This document shows, piece by piece, positions 23,936 through 35,941 of a DNA stretch of 64,000 nt. The stretch is from Lepeophtheirus salmonis (lineage: Eukaryota; Arthropoda; Copepoda; Siphonostomatoida; Caligidae), in NCBI RefSeq assembly GCF_016086655.4, contig NC_052135.2, positions 71,955,702-72,019,701 on the forward strand. Direction: 5' to 3'. Position 1 is the stretch's first letter; every line of letters begins with the position of its first letter. A model generated the notes under the pieces. It was given only the letters and a program-made list of their open reading frames with translations, did not search any database and was not told the origin of the DNA. The position numbers were made by a program, and so were the translations under genes.

Positions 23936-24834
23936 AGTAATAGAATTGAACGCTTATTTTGCTAAAAAAATTGTATTATTTGCATTAGGTGATCAAGTTT
24001 ATATTGCTCCATGATGAAATGTAGCTATGTTATTGAAGTTTATATTTGTCAAGTGAAAAAAAGAAATAAGAAGTTGTTTTGTCCCTAATGGAAAAATAAT
24101 TGAAGCATATAAATGAAAAACCCTTATATTGAAATAATCATAAACTTTTATCATATTAAGAAGAATCATGAATAATTGTTTAGTTCAAATAATAATTTCA
24201 AATGAAGTTAAAAAAATTTTTTTTACTGAAAACGGTATCTAATTTATTTATTTGAAATTTTTTTGGCAAACTATATAAGATTTGATTTTTTACCACCTCT
24301 CACGTTCAAATAGCCAAATGGCAAAGGTAAATTTGAAAAAAAAATATATATATATATATGGCACCTAGCCTTCTGTATTTTTCTTTTTTCCAAATCTTAA
24401 TTAATTTTTAGATAATAATAATTGACTTAAATGATAATTTTAATAATGTCTGAATACGAAAATACACAAATTCTAAACGAAAGTCCTAGATTGATAATAT
24501 TTTTAAATATCTGAATAAGAAATGACAAAAACTCTAAACAGAAGTCTTTGAATAATAAAAATTAATATATTAATCAAAAGCTTATGAAATACATTTTTTA
24601 AGGTTATAAATTATGCATAAACTAGGTTTTACGAATCATAATACGTAGAGTCAGCTTTTTTAAATCATACAGGTGTCAACTTATCAAAATTAATCAAAAC
24701 AGTTGCAATGAAAATACAATACATCAGTGTAGTATTTCAAAAGAAAGACAAAATCTGGTGTATTTTTGAGCTCACATGTTTTGTTTTTGAAAGTGATAAT
24801 CTTGATAGTTAATTTTCTTTTACTCAGTGGTTTT
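23936..24834. other. AT-rich intronic stretch
   Basis: Contains a (TA)n tract at about 24343-24358 and nothing else supported. Confidence 0.5.
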
Positions 24835-25168
24835 CATTATTATTAAACTCCTGAGTAGTGAGCTTCATTTTACTACTAAATGCAATTGTATTCAAAACCT
24901 ACTTGAACATTTGTGTGTGCTTATAAAAAGGCAGAGAATATATAACCTTAAGGAATTGATGCGGTGTTATAAATTTCAGTCTTTGTTGGACTTAAAGTAG
25001 AATTGAGGATCGACATTAGTTATTTCTTACCAATGTCCTTGTTTATATATATATCCTACTTTTCCCTCGTTATAGTTGACTGTAGTTGATCTTATGAAAC
25101 ATCATGACAATAAGCTGTTCTCCTTCAAAACATTCTTCAAATAATCACTAACGATATGTTAATTATTA
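24835..25168 (-). repeat. Dispersed repeat R1, reverse copy
   Basis: Reverse complement of the R1 unit: 'aactcctgagtagtgagctt', then 'tgttggacttaaagtagaat', 'ttatagttgactgtagttg' and 'tgttctccttcaaaacattc'. It is nearly full length compared with 1180-1512 and 4830-5098. Confidence 0.7.
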
Positions 25169-25364
25169 TTCAGATTAATGTTGAGATTTATAAAATTATA
25201 AATTTAATTAAGTAAATAAAAAAAAAGAAATTAAGTTTTGTCTATGCAACATAAATATTTATAAATAAACAAAAAGACAATATAAATATATATTAAGCCT
25301 ATTTGGCAAATCACGGTGATTGATTTGGTAGATCTCTATCATAATACTTGGTATTATATTGCTG

Positions 25365-26500
25365 ATATCTACATAATAAATATGAATGTCGTCGTGTGTT
25401 TGTCCTTCAATCACAACTAAACCAACGCATGGATTTTGCAGAATTGTTTTTATTCATATTTTATGGTTTCATGGTTCTGGAAATTTTTTTATTACTGCAC
25501 TTGTACAACATGTGAGTCAGGGTGCATTTTAAACGTCAGAAAAGGTTTTCAATGGTCATAGATGCGGCAGCAGAAGAATTTAACCGGCTCCATATATACA
25601 ACCGAGTTTAAACTGTCTTGAGGCCTAGTGCGTCACCTGTACTACCTGAAAGCCAGGATGTATTTGAGGATATTAGGAGGGTTCCTTCGTGCTCAAAGAA
25701 GGTGTGGCATGGAAGTTTCACTTGCATCGTGACAAAAAGTTAACCTGGACAATCTGTGGGCTGGTGTGTTCTATGGAATATTAGAATGGTTCCTTAGTCC
25801 CTAGATACAAGCCAGCGGTGGAGTTTAAACTGTATTTTGGCCCATTACCTAGCATATATAAGCTGAGTGCCACGATGTATTTTGAGATATTATGAGGAGA
25901 CATTTGCCTTGATTCGGAGCAAACAGTTCACTTACACAACCCAGGGACTGGGTTGTATTATAGCATATTAGAATGGGTTCTTGGGTTGTAGAAATGCGGC
26001 AGTGTTAGGTTTCAAACTTAATTTTGGCCCAGTACTTCACTTGTACAACCTGAGAACCGAAGTGTATTTTTGGATATTAAGAGGATTCGTTGATGCTGAA
26101 AGAAGCGGCTGGGAGGTTCAAGTTCGGCGTCTGAATCAAAATAAAGCAAATACTTCTTAATTGCCTGAAAGAGGAGTACCTATATATCAGTTTACACATA
26201 GTCATAAAACCAACATGAGAATAATCCTAAAAAATTATGGTCTATATTTTCTGTTTTATATTAAGTAAAAGTGTTTTTAATTAATTTACATTTCTTAATG
26301 GGCAATACAAATGTCTGGCTGTGTCTTGGAATCACTGGGAAACCAATGGATGGATTTTTCTAAAACTTTTCATATTAGATTTTTTAGCTCAAGAGATAAT
26401 TCTGGTGATTTTTTTTTTTTTTTTTGGTATTTCATGCCAGGAGAGCTTTAAAATAGAATTTTTCTGAAAACGAACTTTTTACTGACAAATGATTTTTTTA
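25365..26500 (+). repeat. Element with a ~200-bp tandem repeat core
   Basis: Between about 25497 and 26145 there are roughly three and a half diverged units of about 185-215 bp. Each contains a version of 'cttgtacaacctgag', 'gatgtattttgaggatatta', 'gaatattagaatggttcctt' and 'aaatgcggcagtg', then 'tttggccca'. The core is flanked by two mutually similar AT-rich pieces, both with 'aaaccaa.g.atggatttt' (25422-25440 and 26340-26358). It is GC-richer than its surroundings and non-coding. Tandem cores like this occur in non-autonomous DNA elements, possibly Helitron-type here, but no diagnostic ends were identified. Confidence 0.65.
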
Positions 26501-26887
26501 TAAAAGTAAAAAAATTAAAAAAATATTTTTTTCCAGATTTCAAAACATGAAAAGATACAGATTTTCATTATAATGTGAAGAACAGTTCCTCTGGGACAGG
26601 GTTATTTTATTGTATTAGAGTAGGCTTGACCTCATTAATGTTAACAAATAATTTAAAGGACATACAAACACACCAAACTTTGAATACCTCAATTAAAAAA
26701 AGCAAAAAAACGAAAGATAATTCATTCCCAAGTAAAACCTTTAATAAAAATGATATTTTATCTATACTTTTCATTTTATGAATTGATTGACCCTACATAT
26801 AGAATATAATGTTGTAACTTTTCGTTGACATAACATATATAAGCAATAATATCGTCATTTCTAATATATTGAAATTATTTTTTATAG
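26501..26887. other. End of intron before exon C
   Basis: AT-rich, closing with the T-rich splice acceptor tract at 26873-26887. The open frame at 26575-26781 has no coding character I can support. Confidence 0.4.
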
Positions 26888-27721
26888 GTTAGAAGTCTGG
26901 AGATTCTGAGTTCTGAATTTTCTTCTCCGTTCCCTCGTCCAATCTATCTGCGTGATCCACCAGTTCGCTCTGGTGCCTTATCAATCCCTATTAACGATGA
27001 AACAGATGATGATGATGAACTTGGCTGTAATCCAGATTGTAAAGTACATATTGGGCATCCTGACTCCTTATCGGCATTTTCTCCCCCATCGTTAAGCACA
27101 TTGAAAGAATACCCAGACAGTTTGGACAAAGAAGAATATAACAAAGAAAAGACAAGTAGTGGCGAATCAAGTATTGATGTCCTTGAACAAGATGATGGAA
27201 AGGAAGGAAAAGAATATACATACAAGGATTCTTTTTCCGAGAACATTGGTTTCCTAAACATGGCAGTTCAACAATTACTTGAAAAGGAAATGCATTCTAA
27301 AAATCCTATTGTATTTGATTCAGATTCTGAGTCGAATTCCACAACCACCCGTATTTATCTTCATGAATCTGAAGATGAAGAAATATCCATGATTCACAAT
27401 AAGAATTTAGTAAAAGATGAAGTAAGTGATTCGGAGCTACTTGACAACAACGACATTCCAGGACCTGTTTCTGCAAGTGATTCGGATTTGAATAAGGTAA
27501 CAATTCCTTTAAATGCTCTTTATGAAGAAGAAAAAGCAAAAAGCTTTATGAAAGACGATATTTCATCACGTTCTGGATCGTCATCTCCTATTTTAGAGCA
27601 ATTTAAATCAAGGCGGCAGTCCACAAGTATGACAGAACTCACCAAATTTGACTTAGGTCATCCAAAAGTAGATAAAATGATGCATGATGACCGTTTTAGC
27701 ATCACTACAACATCAATTTGA
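26888..27721 (+). CDS. Terminal exon of unrecognised host gene (exon C)
   Basis: Begins after 'ttttttatag' in phase 0, matching exon B, and runs 277 codons to TGA at 27719-27721. It opens with 'SEFSSPFPRPIYLRDPPVRS', followed by the acidic run 'DETDDDDELG' (residues 37-46 of the exon). The rest is Ser/Asp/Glu/Lys-rich with patches such as 'FDSDSESNSTTTR', 'ESEDEEISM' and 'SSRSGSSSPILEQF', and one short helix-like stretch 'FLNMAVQQLLEKEM'. No folded domain or membrane segment is seen. The last four residues, TTSI, fit a class I PDZ ligand (S/T-x-hydrophobic). A likely role is the regulatory tail of a larger protein, possibly membrane-linked. This is inference, and I do not recognise the family. 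Confidence 0.8.
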   Translation, partial: VRSLEILSSEFSSPFPRPIYLRDPPVRSGALSIPINDETDDDDELGCNPDCKVHIGHPDSLSAFSPPSLSTLKEYPDSLDKEEYNKEKTSSGESSIDVLEQDDGKEGKEYTYKDSFSENIGFLNMAVQQLLEKEMHSKNPIVFDSDSESNSTTTRIYLHESEDEEISMIHNKNLVKDEVSDSELLDNNDIPGPVSASDSDLNKVTIPLNALYEEEKAKSFMKDDISSRSGSSSPILEQFKSRRQSTSMTELTKFDLGHPKVDKMMHDDRFSITTTSI

Positions 27722-27900
27722 ACCATGATTTGTTTAAACAAAGCGAATCATAGCAAATTTATGTTTGTTCTTACAAGAGAAAATGATTTCGAAGATCTGC
27801 TGCTACTTTAATCATTGATAATGTATAAAAATTTCTAAATAAATATTTGCTTATATATAGTTGTATTTTTTGAGTTAATAAATGTAACCAATGATTTATT
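27722..27900 (+). terminator. 3' UTR with two AATAAA poly(A) signals
   Basis: AATAAA occurs at 27838-27843 and 27877-27882, 117 and 156 bases after the stop of exon C, in the expected orientation. In AT-rich DNA the hexamer is common, but two at this distance support a 3' end here. Confidence 0.5.
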
Positions 27901-28214
27901 GATATGAATTTTTTGAGTCAAGTACCATATGTTTTTGGATGTTAGACCTCTTATTTGTAGATTTTATATGCTTACATCAGAAAAACGATGGTATCATTTC
28001 AAATTTAGTATGAAACGAAATAAACTGTTCAAACATAAGCCTTCCTAAAAATAATAATTTATCAAGCATGTGAACACTATGCATAAAATAGTGGTCAGTA
28101 ATTTGTTACACTCAAAAAGCCATTTGGAGCCGTTTACCACGAAAACGAAAACACTAAGAACCACTCAGTAGTTTTTGAATTCTAAAATAAATTTAACACT
28201 GTAAATACTGTTTT

Positions 28215-28862
28215 AATGATGTATATCTTAATGCTGGTAGACAGTGACTTTGAGGACCTCGATGTTTATTTGACAAACGCTTAGGATCTTCCCTTTGATA
28301 TGCATCCAAGTTTGTAGACAAGGTGGTTGGCATCAGTGCTGTAGGGAGCCAAAAGTTTCAAAAAGGAGTTCCAAAGTACTCAAAAGACTCATTCAAAAGA
28401 GTTTTGTAATGAGGAGATGGGTTTCTTTCGTTAATGTTGTCAAAAGTGGCCTCTCTGCACACACAAGGCTATATCAACTCACTTATATTATTATTCTATG
28501 GATAGTCTGATGTTAAATCCCTAGATCTCTTGTATGGGCACTCATGGAGTAGAGGGGATTAGCCTTGGATGTCTTATATTATTCCTTGGGAGCTAGTTTG
28601 GCTTAATTGAGCCCTACTTTCTCTAACGTTTCCGACTTACTGGTGGCGTAGACTGTAGTGTTTTAGACACACAACTACTTGGAGTGATCGTCATGAAAGT
28701 AAAGGATCAGGTTAAACTGTCATTTTGTCGACGTCAGTTAAAAGCTAAACTTTGTTTTGTTTTGTAACTAATTGTTTATGACAATATTAATTTATTTCAA
28801 TCACTGAACCTTTATTAATTATGCAATTAGTAAGTCCATTCAGATTTCAATGGACTACCCAG
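28215..28862 (-). mobile_element. Deleted mariner family copy 1 (non-autonomous)
   Basis: Parallels the copies at 38.9, 43.6, 60.0 and 62.1 kb. On the minus strand an N-terminal part (about 28570-28430) leads into 'RPLLT'-like and 'KETHLLI.K'-like sequence, then joins a C-terminal part around 28340-28230. That part keeps 'ggcatcagtgctgtagggag', the degraded 'PPYSPDxNxLD' box, and 'gacagtgactttgaggacct'. The middle of the catalytic domain is missing. The right end carries 'cattcagatttcaatggact' then 'acccag' and TA at 28863, the family terminal repeat. The left terminal repeat is not clear. Confidence 0.65.
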
Positions 28863-29465
28863 TAGTTTTGAAATATTTATAGGATCATTTTTGATACCAG
28901 CATTCTACGAAGATGATTTTCGTTTTATTGTGTATTTAATTTTATTTATTAAAAATAAGTTTAAAATGTTCATATAAACTTTTTTGAAATATTATTGTGA
29001 CAAATGTTCTAATTTGCAATGCTTAAAAACATGTGGGATCTTATTTAAAACCAGAAATTAGCAAAAGAAGATGATAAGTAATCGTCGCTCAGGTATAACT
29101 GGACAGTAAATAAGAATTATAAATATCCCATTAATACTATGATCACTGTAAATATAATTTTCAATATCACCGTAACAAAATAGCTTATTCTCCAAAATTT
29201 TGTGACATCCTAGAACAGAGGTGTCAAACAAATATTGACAGAAGACCACATGAGCATTGAAATTGACTTAAAATTTTTGAATATAACTCTAAAACAAAAG
29301 CAAATGGTGGGTGTTATTAGCCAGAAAGCTTTGTTCTATAACTTTCTCTTTATCTGTTTTATTACTAGTTTATCACTAGCTGAGAATTTTATTTTAAAAC
29401 AGCTTGAATCGGATTTAATATTATACTTTATTTTATATTGATCCTCAAATAAATAATTTTATGGG
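28863..29465 (+). repeat. Dispersed repeat R4, copy 1, with hAT-like terminus inside
   Basis: Shares with 29793-30335, in order: 'ataggatca', 'taccagca.tctac', 'tgttcatataa.ctttttt', 'gataagtaa', 'acagag.tgtcaaac', 'attgacagaagacca' and 'ctctaaa.caa.'. From 29217 the sequence 'cagaggtgtcaaac' followed by 'cacatgagcattgaa' closely resembles the end of hAT transposons with the tip 'CAGGGGTGTCAAACTCA'. Both copies have the same bases before that tip ('catcct.gaa'), so the hAT-like piece was part of R4 before duplication or spread. Confidence 0.6.
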
Positions 29466-29604
29466 ATATTAGGTGGAGTTGATCAAACTCATGATGATAA
29501 GAATATTTTAGTTTTACTTTAAGCAATATCGAATTGTAATTTCGAGAAAACTGTAGCTATTTATACTTTTTTATTTATTTAATATTTTTTATGTTCCTTC
29601 TATG

Positions 29605-29792
29605 GGCCAGATGAAGTTGCACGGACTAAGTATTAGTGGACAATATAGTATTATATTTACTCCATCTGTTAGGCCAGGAACCTTTGCACATTGAGTTTAA
29701 GATAATAATTTTTCCTATGCACCTTGTCAATTGAGCAACGTGGTTCTATTTATATACAGAAGAGACTCAAATATAATTTTTTGTGTTGGCCG
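29605..29792 (+). repeat. Dispersed repeat R3, copy 2
   Basis: Matches 11480-11770: 'ttgcacggactaagtatt', 'agtattatatttactccatc', 'tgcacattgagtttaag' and 'tttttcctatgca.cttgtc'. It abuts R4 copy 2 directly. Confidence 0.65.
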
Positions 29793-30335
29793 GAATAGTT
29801 TTAACCCTTTAATAGGATCACTTCTTATACCAGCAGTCTACAAGGGGAGAAGCTTACTTTTGTCATGCTAGTGTGTATTTAATGTTATTTGTTTTAAAAA
29901 TAACTTTGGAATGTTCATATAACCTTTTTTGAAATAATTATTCCTGATACTAGTAAATCTTCTAATATTGATTCTTTACCAACTACCTTTCAGTATTATA
30001 TTACAATAAAAAATGATAAGTAAGATGCAATTAATACTTAGACCACTGTAGGTTTAATTATCATCAACACTATATACACAATATAGTTTATCCGCTAGGT
30101 CTTTGAGGCATCCTTGAACAGAGATGTCAAACTCATATTCACAGAAGACAACCAACTTCAACGTTAAGGTTGACACAAATTCTTGGGTGTATCTCTAAAG
30201 CAAGTGAGTTATACTGGCCTCAACTTTGATAGCCGTGTTGTATAATATTTTTGATGGAAATTTATGAAACCTTTTGTTCAACTTTTGTAGAGTTGGTTAA
30301 TATATTTTCGCTTTATACAAATTAAGGATCTTGTG
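29793..30335 (+). repeat. Dispersed repeat R4, copy 2
   Basis: Same order of blocks as copy 1, including 'aataggatcacttcttatac' and the hAT-like tip 'cagagatgtcaaactcatat' at 30119. It is diverged from copy 1 by many substitutions and small gaps, so it is not a recent local duplicate. Confidence 0.6.
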
Positions 30336-33300
30336 ATCTGTTAGAAAATAAAATTGAGTTCTTCTGTCATGAATCTTTTAGCACTTTTCTAAAATATGGC
30401 ACCACTTAAATATATATAGTACTGCTTTTAGGATCTATATTTCAAAAAATTACAGTTTCTTTTATCTTAGAATTAATAATTTTATATTAATTAAATTTAG
30501 ATCTTCATTTTTTTATACAAATTTCGAATCAATATATTTTAGGTAAAAATAACTTTGTTTATTTTCTTTAATGGACTTAAAGTACTTACGAGTATATTAA
30601 ACTACACGGTATGTCAGTGCACAAAAATAAAATTAGTTATAATCATTAGAGACAACCATATAAAGTTTCATATAACAATAGCATTGTTGATATCAGACAT
30701 TTTTGGGGCTGAAATGACCAAGTTTTATACGAATAAAATCCCTTGATCATTAATATTAGGGGAAAAAATTATTATGGGATGTCGAAATGTTACCCAACAA
30801 ATAAAGTTACTCAAACTTTGCTGGCTATCGAATATATATCGCTCAAACTACTAGTTTTTTTATATGTCATTCACTAATGTCTATTAAAAATATATTATTA
30901 CATCGATCAAAAGTCTTCTTTCCATAGTATTGACAAAAAATAGTTATTAAAAAATGAAGGAATTATATACTTTTCTCATATTATCAAACTTTGATCATCC
31001 ATTATCGATTTAAAAAAAGTTTTACAGATCTAACTATTTCATAAGGATTTTCAGTAGTTAATACTTTGCTTAAATTGTTTATCTATGTTTCCCCTTGACA
31101 AAAAGAATGTAATATTTAATGCAGATGATAATTCTTCTATTATTCACAAATTCATGTTATAATTAAGATTTATTGGGAAGTTGTCTATTTTATGCTGTAA
31201 ATATATCAGTTTAAAATCCCAATGATGGTGTTGATTTCAATCATAATGCATTTGATGACGTCATTCAAATCTTATTTTTTTACGGAAGAATAGTTGACCA
31301 GAGCACTAATTTCTTGCAGGTTAACAAAATAAACTTTTTTTAAATTAACATTCGCGAGGATGTTTATAATTTTTATATTTCTACCCACATAAAATTATAG
31401 ATGCCCAGTAATTTTACTTAAGAGCAACTTCGCTTCAAGGATATTCAGGAAGGATCAACCTATTAATAAATGAATTTTGCAAGTTATTATAGTTTTTATT
31501 GGTTGAACATGATGATCTTAATGATATTTTATAATCAAAATATGCAAATCTCCAACTACACTATACACTTTATGATTGTTTGCTGTTGGAATTATAAATG
31601 AATTATGCCTTTGCCTCAAATTTTACTTGTTCATCAATCCATGAGTCTTTTAAATAATGCAAAATCCATTATATGATTAAATTACCAACAGAGAAGGGAT
31701 TAGCAATTATTCTATTTAAATCGTTACCGTGTTTATATATATATTTTTTTGTTATTAACGTAATTTTATTAAGTTTTTTTGTCTCTGGTTTGAATTCATA
31801 ACATAGTGAGATTTTGTTAGTATATGTATTTAAATTTTGGACCATGATTACATCATTTTTTTTAAAAACAAAGCAACCCTTTCATGTGTTTTATTGAAAT
31901 ATACAAAGGGCCCTAGGAACAAAAAAGATTTAACGAAAATAAGAAAATGATGTATAAATCTCATTTATTTATTTATATAGGAAAAATATCCTAAGGCAAA
32001 ATTACCTCGCAGTTTTATTGCAATGATAATAATTATGTCACCTTTTTCACTATCCTGGTTTATTTACCAAATGGAAAAAATATGTTATGAATGTGATTAA
32101 GAAAATAAATCAGATGAATGAAAAAACTTATTTTTTTAGAAGTAAGTACGACGCTTTTTTTTTCTATTATAATGGTCCTATTCAACAAAGAACTGTTGAG
32201 TTATACCATTAATCATCTAGACAAAGATATACATTCCTTACTGTTTTTATTAATGATACATACATTTTAGGGGATCTCATTTCCCGGGAAAATGTGTTTG
32301 TGCCGGATCTCGGCACACACATCTTTAAATTACAGAATATGGTTTGACTATTTGTAACGAAAAGTATGTCTGTAGATGGCTCATTTTTGAGTGTACTTTT
32401 ATTATCTGAGAACTACTAAGAAAGAACAATGTTGCAACGATAGTGACTAGAGCTTTAGCTCAGTGTCATATTAAAAAACTAAATAGTAATAACTCCTAAT
32501 GCTGTGTACTCCCGTATAAGCTATAAAATTTAAGTAATTCTTTCTATATTTTAAAATAAAATTATGCTGGTTTTATCCATCATATATTAAAAAATTATAT
32601 TTTTTTTATTCTCATCCATATCACTATTACAGCGTGGATTGTGGTTAAGAGCCTGCAGATACAGAATGTAGGAACACCGTAACCCAATTCGAAACAGAAA
32701 AAAAATCCTATTTAAATCATTAGAACCTTCTCGAAAGGGGGGCTAGAAGGGTTGTAACCCTCCCGCCTTCCACAACAAGGAATTTGTCGTTTGATGGAAA
32801 AATTATTGAAGATTTTCTAAAATAATTTTGAATGGAAAAACAGGGATCACATTTTTTTGAAATAATTTTTTTTTTTTTAAAGTAATTTGGATACAATTCA
32901 GGGATGAATAATTTTTTTAAAGTTTTACAAAAATAAACTAAGCCCCCCCAAAATATCATCCCATGCAAGTCCCTGTAATTAATTAGTAATGAACAGGCAA
33001 ATAATTACCATCTGTCTCCTTGACTACGTCCTAAACCCCATCTTTATTAATAGGAAATACTGTAACACAATTTAGAATATTGACGAACGAATATTTGTCA
33101 GACCTGGGTGGAGATCCTCTCTTTTTGATCTGATATACTTAACAATTTTCTGTATTTATGAGTTTATCTATTTTGATTTCCTCGTTGTGTGTTTTGAGAA
33201 GATTTTTAAATTAAACACAAAAATTATACCCAAAACATGGAATTGATTCCGTTAATTTAAGTTAAATTTACTGTGCATTTAGAAAATGTATTTGTAATTT

Positions 33301-33949
33301 ATCAGCTTTTAAACAGAATGAGCAGGTTAATTTTTGCATTTATATATAAAATGAAATAAACTTATATTACGAATTAATAATATACTAGATTTCCCTGGAA
33401 TTTTCTTTTAGAGTAAAACCTTAGAAATACCGGGCGTTTGGGTATACTGGGATATCAAGAAAAAACCCTAAGTATTACATGCATTATCTACAATAGAAAA
33501 CCCTTTTCTTATTGTTCAACGAATACTTTCACCTTGCTCTATAATGAAGATACATATCTTTACAACTAGTAAGGATTTTATGTATTGTATACATTGTGAT
33601 GAACATTTCACTTAAAGTCAAAGATAGTAGTTTTCCATTTAAGACATATTGAACAAACTCTCAAAACAATCTTAATCATTAAGCTACTTATCCGAGACTC
33701 ACTACAATTAAAAACAATATTTTTAACTGTATCATATTACTTGAATATGATTAGTATTTGACATTTTAGTATTTTTTTTTGTATAACTAAATATTACCAA
33801 GGGCTGTGCAATTAATAGTTTAAATTTTTTGAAAATTAAATTTATATTTTGAAATTAGTAAAAAGTAAAGCTTTACTTTGATTAACAAATTTGATATTTA
33901 ATAACATTCGCATTAATGAGCGGAGTATTCGTTTGTAGCCATATTTGTA
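30336..33949. other. AT-rich stretch without recognised genes
   Basis: Open frames here (for example 30555-30746 and 32720-32968) are short, Phe/Lys/Ile-rich and lack family resemblance. A GC-richer patch at 32640-32800 and 32940-32990 ('gggctagaagggttgtaacc') looks like a worn interspersed repeat, but no second copy lies in this window. Confidence 0.4.
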
Positions 33950-33954
33950 ACACC

Positions 33955-34432
33955 AAATGTGTTAGCAATAAACAGGAAACGGAGCTATTATTTTGTTGGC
34001 AGGTCCAAATTGTAGGGTGGATGCAAAAAAAACATCCCATCCGGGCTCCCAGTGCTTCTTGCGAGTCATCAAAAATGTGGATGTCCTGGTGTTGTCCTGT
34101 TGATATCTTTTTGTATTCTATTCATAATTGGTGACCGCTTCGGTTCAATCGGGAGCTTCAAACAGTCGAGTTGTTCACAGATGAGTGGAGAATTGGGCAA
34201 ACAAAAAAAATGCCTCAACACTTACGTGCAACACAAACCGAAAGAGCATTGGCCCGTATACTTGTACATGGCAAATTTTCTTGGTCGTCTCCGATGCGTT
34301 TTCCCTTTTATGTAGTAAAAATGTAAAATATGGTGAATTTCTTCCTTTAAGACCTCCATACTTGAAGCAGGATAATTCACGACTAACCCACCTAAGCACA
34401 ATATAGTACCAATAGGATTTTTAGTATACACT
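33955..34432 (-). mobile_element. Internally deleted mariner relic (DD34D type)
   Basis: The minus strand gives an N-terminus 'IHHILHFYYIKGKNASETTK' (equivalent of 'IRHVLLF.F.KGKNA.EA.K') around 34340-34280. It continues within about 100 bases as 'EQLDCLKLPIEPKRSPI' near 34160, then 'LMTRKKHWEPGWDVFF' and 'HPPYNLDL' down to about 33990. These correspond to regions before and after the second catalytic Asp; 'HQDNARPHT' survives only as 'TPGHPHF'. The N-terminal second helix-turn-helix and the first-Asp region are lost. The reading needs frameshifts. Confidence 0.65.
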
Positions 34433-35941
34433 CACACCCTAACAATGTTTTATCTTATGATCGAATGTGTCCAATAATAATCAAGAAAATATTTAATGAA
34501 AAAAAAAAGAGCAAGAAATACAAAAATACTTATTTCCCAACCAATATTTTATATATAACAGTGATAATTAGTCATTTATACTTTTTTTGATTTTTGTTTT
34601 AATTTGTTTTTGTGTTAACTCACTACATGCATATCCTAAACATGACCAAATTCCAGAATGAAGGAGTTACAATCTACATATACTTATATGAATATATAGA
34701 TTTCAAAGAACTGTAACAGAAGAATGTTTGCAATATGATTTAACCAATAAATCTTTTAAAAGAATACTTATTCATGAACAATAAATACACTGGTTAAATT
34801 AGTGAGTCCATATTTTTTTTTTTTGTAGCAAAAAATACGAAATGACTGTTATAATAAGAAATAACTGTGGCCTGAAGATTGATAATTAGAATTTTATTTT
34901 TAAAGGTCGACGTAATATTTGACATATCGGTCCATCAACTTATTATTTCTCTTTAATTATAATTCTTTAAATTTAATCTGGATTATAATTATATTTTACG
35001 ACAAATTTTTACAATATCTATCAACAAATCGTTCGGTTAAAACATTTGAATGGATTTGATTTTAATGTTCAAATCGGGGACAAATTAAGTACCATATATC
35101 AAATGAAGGTTGTAAACCATAGCTTAGATTTTACTAAAAGATGTCAATGAATCAGGGGCGTCTCAAAGGGGCTACAAATTTTTATCTTCTTCAAAAAAAT
35201 AATTATTCGTTTTAATATTAGCTCTTCCAAATTTTTTAATTATAAAACAAATTTTAAACAAATATTTTCCCACATTTGTCATAAATTGTGTATTTTTATA
35301 ATATTCTACTTTTTTAATTATTAAGGATTATTTTTTATAGCTTATATTATATGATAGAATAATTTTGAAATAAAATAGGAAATATAATGAGTTTTGGTCC
35401 TCCAAAAATGTCTTGTTCTGATTTTTTGAAATTGAAGACAAGATAAGTTTATTTTTAACACAATCATGAATGAGCAAGAAAAAGTTAATCAAGATTGCAT
35501 TTTGGATTTAAATTTCCCATTTTAGGGACAAACGTATGTTCATCAATTGATGGTGCTTTTTTAAAAGCTGAAAAAAGGGCTTAACAAGTGATTTTTATTT
35601 AAAAAGTATATAATTATTTAGAAATATATCGACCCATAAATTTTTAAATTTTTTAAAGTATCAGGGATTTTGTTTTTTGTCAATCTTTTCTCAATTGATT
35701 TTGTAGTTATTTTCTTACATTACTGTTGCATTTTCATAAATTTTACTCTGAACTAAAGCACAATTTTTTTCCATTAGAGATAGGTCAGAACAGTTGGCTA
35801 GCCAGGTACCTTTTCAAAAAAAAAGAATCCAAATTTATTGGACAGCATTATATTGCCTTATTTACATATTTGGTGTGTAATTGCCTTTTAATGTGTCAAA
35901 CAACATTTCCTCTTCAGAGGGTATGCTAATGGAACTTTCAA
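34433..35941. other. AT-rich stretch without recognised genes
   Basis: At 35154-35180 'caggggcgtctcaaaggggc' resembles a hAT-type tip, but no partner is seen. Nothing else is supported. Confidence 0.4.

Larger units (their letters stand above)
22259..26887 (+). other. Intron between exons B and C
   Basis: A 4.6-kb interval from GTAAGA (22259) to 'ttttttatag' (ending 26887); both borders are phase 0. It holds an R2 tail copy (22.9 kb), a mariner relic (23.33-23.93 kb), an R1 reverse copy (24.84-25.17 kb), the tandem-core element (25.37-26.50 kb) and simple TA and poly-T tracts. Confidence 0.6.

Noticed and set aside
25497..26145. Regularly spaced repeats that might suggest a CRISPR array
   Set aside because: Units are ~200 bp and diverged over their whole length, with no short identical repeats or unique spacers, and the context is eukaryotic.
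26944..27261. Minus-strand open frames over exon C (26944-27261, 26991-27221, 27306-27539)
   Set aside because: They are Ser/Leu/His-rich mirrors of the plus-strand coding sequence, which has matching splice phases and a proper stop.
32640..32990. GC-richer patch as a possible gene
   Set aside because: No continuous frame with protein character. It looks like an interspersed repeat, but without a second copy in the window it cannot be defined.
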